A stretch of DNA of 64,000 nt from Gordionus sp. m RMFG-2023 (Eukaryota; Nematomorpha; Gordioida; Chordodea; Parachordodidae). Positions 62,272 to 64,000 of the stretch are shown here, in pieces; positions within the stretch are counted from its first letter, which is position 1; the number at the start of each line of letters is the position of its first letter. Under the pieces are notes generated by a model. The model saw only the letters and a program-made list of their open reading frames with translations. It was not told where the DNA came from and ran no database searches. The stretch lies in NCBI RefSeq assembly GCF_954871325.1, contig NC_088776.1:2673985-2737984 (forward strand), in the 5' to 3' direction. The translations under genes were made by a program, and so were the position numbers.

Positions 62272-62412
62272 GTTCAATAATTTTTTATACTTTAATGAAA
62301 TTTGATAAAAAATATTTAAACTCAATAAATTATCATTGATTTCAAAATATCAAAATTTATTTTTCAATTATAAAGATAATAGATATATTTAATATATATT
62401 TATTTTATTTAG

Positions 62413-62489
62413 CTAAATATGGAAGGGTGAAAATCCCTATATTCATTTCCTTCAAAATCTCCTTCATCATCAGAGGATTCCTGACAGAA
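62413..62489 (+). CDS. AGC-type kinase exon, subdomain X-XI
   Basis: Acceptor TTTTATTTAG ends at 62412. The preceding exon leaves one base, which completes the first codon, and the frame reads AKYGRVKIPIFISFKISFII then RGFLTE. This aligns with the atypical PKC stretch IRIPRSLSVKAASVLKGFLNK. The donor GAA/GTTTGA at 62490 is weak. The expected next residues (DP...RLG) were not found before the large inverted repeat begins, so that exon lies beyond the window or has been lost. Intron lengths of 204 and 141 bp suit an insect-type gene. Confidence 0.6.
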
Positions 62490-62539
62490 GTTTGATAAAA
62501 ATAATTAAATTTTATTTTAAAACATTATATCAGTAAAAT

Positions 62540-64000
62540 TCAATTAAGTTTATTTTCTAAATATGCTTTAAGAAATTAAAATTTTTCTGAATTTATAACT
62601 AATGTTAAATTTTTAAACTTTTCTAATTGTGTATTTATGATATGTTTATTCGTATATTAAAATAAAAGTTTTTATTTATTTTCATTAAAATTCTCATATA
62701 CCAATTTAAATTCAATTTTAAACCTACCTTAACTCATAAATATATATATACATCATATTATAATTAATAGGATCCCAATAAAAGGCTCGTTTCAAATCCG
62801 AATGGTTTAGAGGACATAAAATCTCACAAGTTTTTCAAAACAATTGATTGGAATATGGTAAAATTATATTGATTATCTTTTTGAGTTTCATTATTTATTT
62901 GTATTTTCACTAACCTTTTAAGTTGGAAGAAAAGAAAAAATTAAACTTAAATAATCTATAGAAACAAATAAATGAATAGGATTTATACCATAGTAACTCG
63001 ATGTTTGGCAATCTTCCAAATAATTCGAAGCTTCAGTACTATCTGAGAGTTATGGCTCCTTATCTTTTCCTTTACCCCTAATTTTTTCTCATTGGGCTTA
63101 ACTCTACCTACATCTTCCCTCAAATAATATTTATCGAATCCCTTTCATTAGAGCTTTTGCCATTAAGTTTCTTAAAGGTCGGCAAAGATGTAATAGAATC
63201 TCTCTGGGATTTCTGACTTTTTAATATAGCAACTGATGTAATGGTTGGTTGTAATAACCGCCATTTAAACTATTTATGGCAGTATTAGCCAAGATCATTC
63301 AAGAATTTACTTCCGACAGTCAAAGGGTATGAGATGTATACAAATTTTCATAAGGTTAAAGTTCTTCAAAGCTCGCTCTATAATTAATGTAGTATTGTTC
63401 TCATATTTCTAATAGTTGTTTTGAATCACCAACAAGAACTTTAGGTGATTTCTTGTATTGGCTAATATTTGAGTGAATATTGGGTTATTTAATATCCCAG
63501 GATTGTAATTCGTACTGGACCATAAGTCTGGGATTAATCTTTTCTTCTAAATGCACTTCCTAGGTATGGACAAGTATGGCAGAATCCAATCCCCTTTTCG
63601 GATGTAACAATGTTTCCGGTTTAAAGAAGGTGTCATTCTTTTCTTCCAGCTTAAAAGGTTAGTAAAAAAATATATATAAATAATGAAACTCAAAAAGAAA
63701 GTCAATCTAATTTTACCAGATTCCAATCAAATTTTTGAAAAACTTATGAGATTTTATATCCCTAAAACCATTTGAATTTGAACCGAGCCTTTTAATGGGA
63801 TCCTATTAATTATAATATGATGTATATATATATTTATGAGTTAAGGTGGGTTTAATGAAAATAAATAAAAACTTTTATTTTAATATACGAATAAACATAT
63901 CATAAATACACAATTAGAAAAGTTTAAAAATTTAACATTAGTTTTAAATTCAGAAAAATTTTTAATTTCTTAAAGCATATTTAGAAAATAAACTTAATTG
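62540..64000. mobile_element. Large inverted-repeat element, right end outside window
   Basis: 62540-62937 is mirrored by 63633-64000, with roughly 90 percent identity by eye. Anchors are CAATTAAGTTTATTTTCTAA at 62540 (reverse at the window end), TAGGATCCCA near 62769 and TAACCTTTTAAG near 62912. Because the mirror runs off the edge, the true ends and any target duplication cannot be seen. The 695-bp centre (62938-63632) is less AT-rich but has no open frame over 60 codons. It could be a foldback transposon inside a kinase intron, or the axis of a local inverted duplication. Confidence 0.7.

Noticed and set aside
1-64000. LTR retroelements, Polintons, other viral fossils and CRISPR arrays
   Set aside because: No paired LTRs with internal gag-pol words, no capsid or protein-primed polymerase words, and no regularly spaced short repeats were found.

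Overview
The window looks like a piece of an AT-rich animal nuclear genome, most likely an insect or other arthropod. By eye it is roughly three quarters A+T. It carries LINEs, a tRNA-headed SINE, many short terminal-inverted-repeat (TIR) transposons and a protein-kinase gene fragment split by short introns. No prokaryotic gene, rRNA, complete tRNA gene, CRISPR array, LTR retroelement or viral fossil was recognised. No complete host gene is present.

The main architectural feature is a nested repeat. A non-coding, AT-rich unit of roughly 10 kb (without its insertions) occurs four times: A (1-4425, forward, cut by the left edge), B (about 5331-18630, forward), D (about 23281-36060, reverse) and C (about 41936-51530, reverse). 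The A-B junction (4426-5330) reappears in reverse between D and C (about 36020-38689), and B and D share a further 1.1-1.5 kb facing the centre. Together this is a very large, old, imperfect palindrome whose axis lies near 20.8 kb, each arm holding two head-to-tail units. Identity between copies looks like 75-85 percent with many indels. Later insertions can be timed against the empty sites in sister copies.

Insertions by position: a degraded LINE with zinc-finger, RT and RLE-type C-terminal signatures in B (about 8106-11765), with a second C-terminal piece of the same family at the palindrome centre (about 20967-21590); a near full-length RTE-type LINE in D (23923-27039, minus strand, 16-bp target duplication) whose 5' end is a tRNA-like pol III promoter; a matching SINE in C (49330-49899, minus strand, 12-bp target duplication) that shares both head and tail with that LINE; a DDE-type transposon with TIRs of about 585 bp (38690-41147) whose superfamily I cannot name; a hAT transposase remnant (43388-44407); and several hAT-like MITE families with 8-bp target duplications.

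The right end (51.5-64 kb) is outside the visible palindrome. It holds three exons of an AGC-type Ser/Thr kinase (61869-62489, plus strand, closest by memory to atypical PKC), a few weaker exon candidates, more MITEs, and a large inverted repeat (about 62540 to beyond 64000) that leaves the window. Boundaries of repeat units and homologies were drawn by eye and are approximate.
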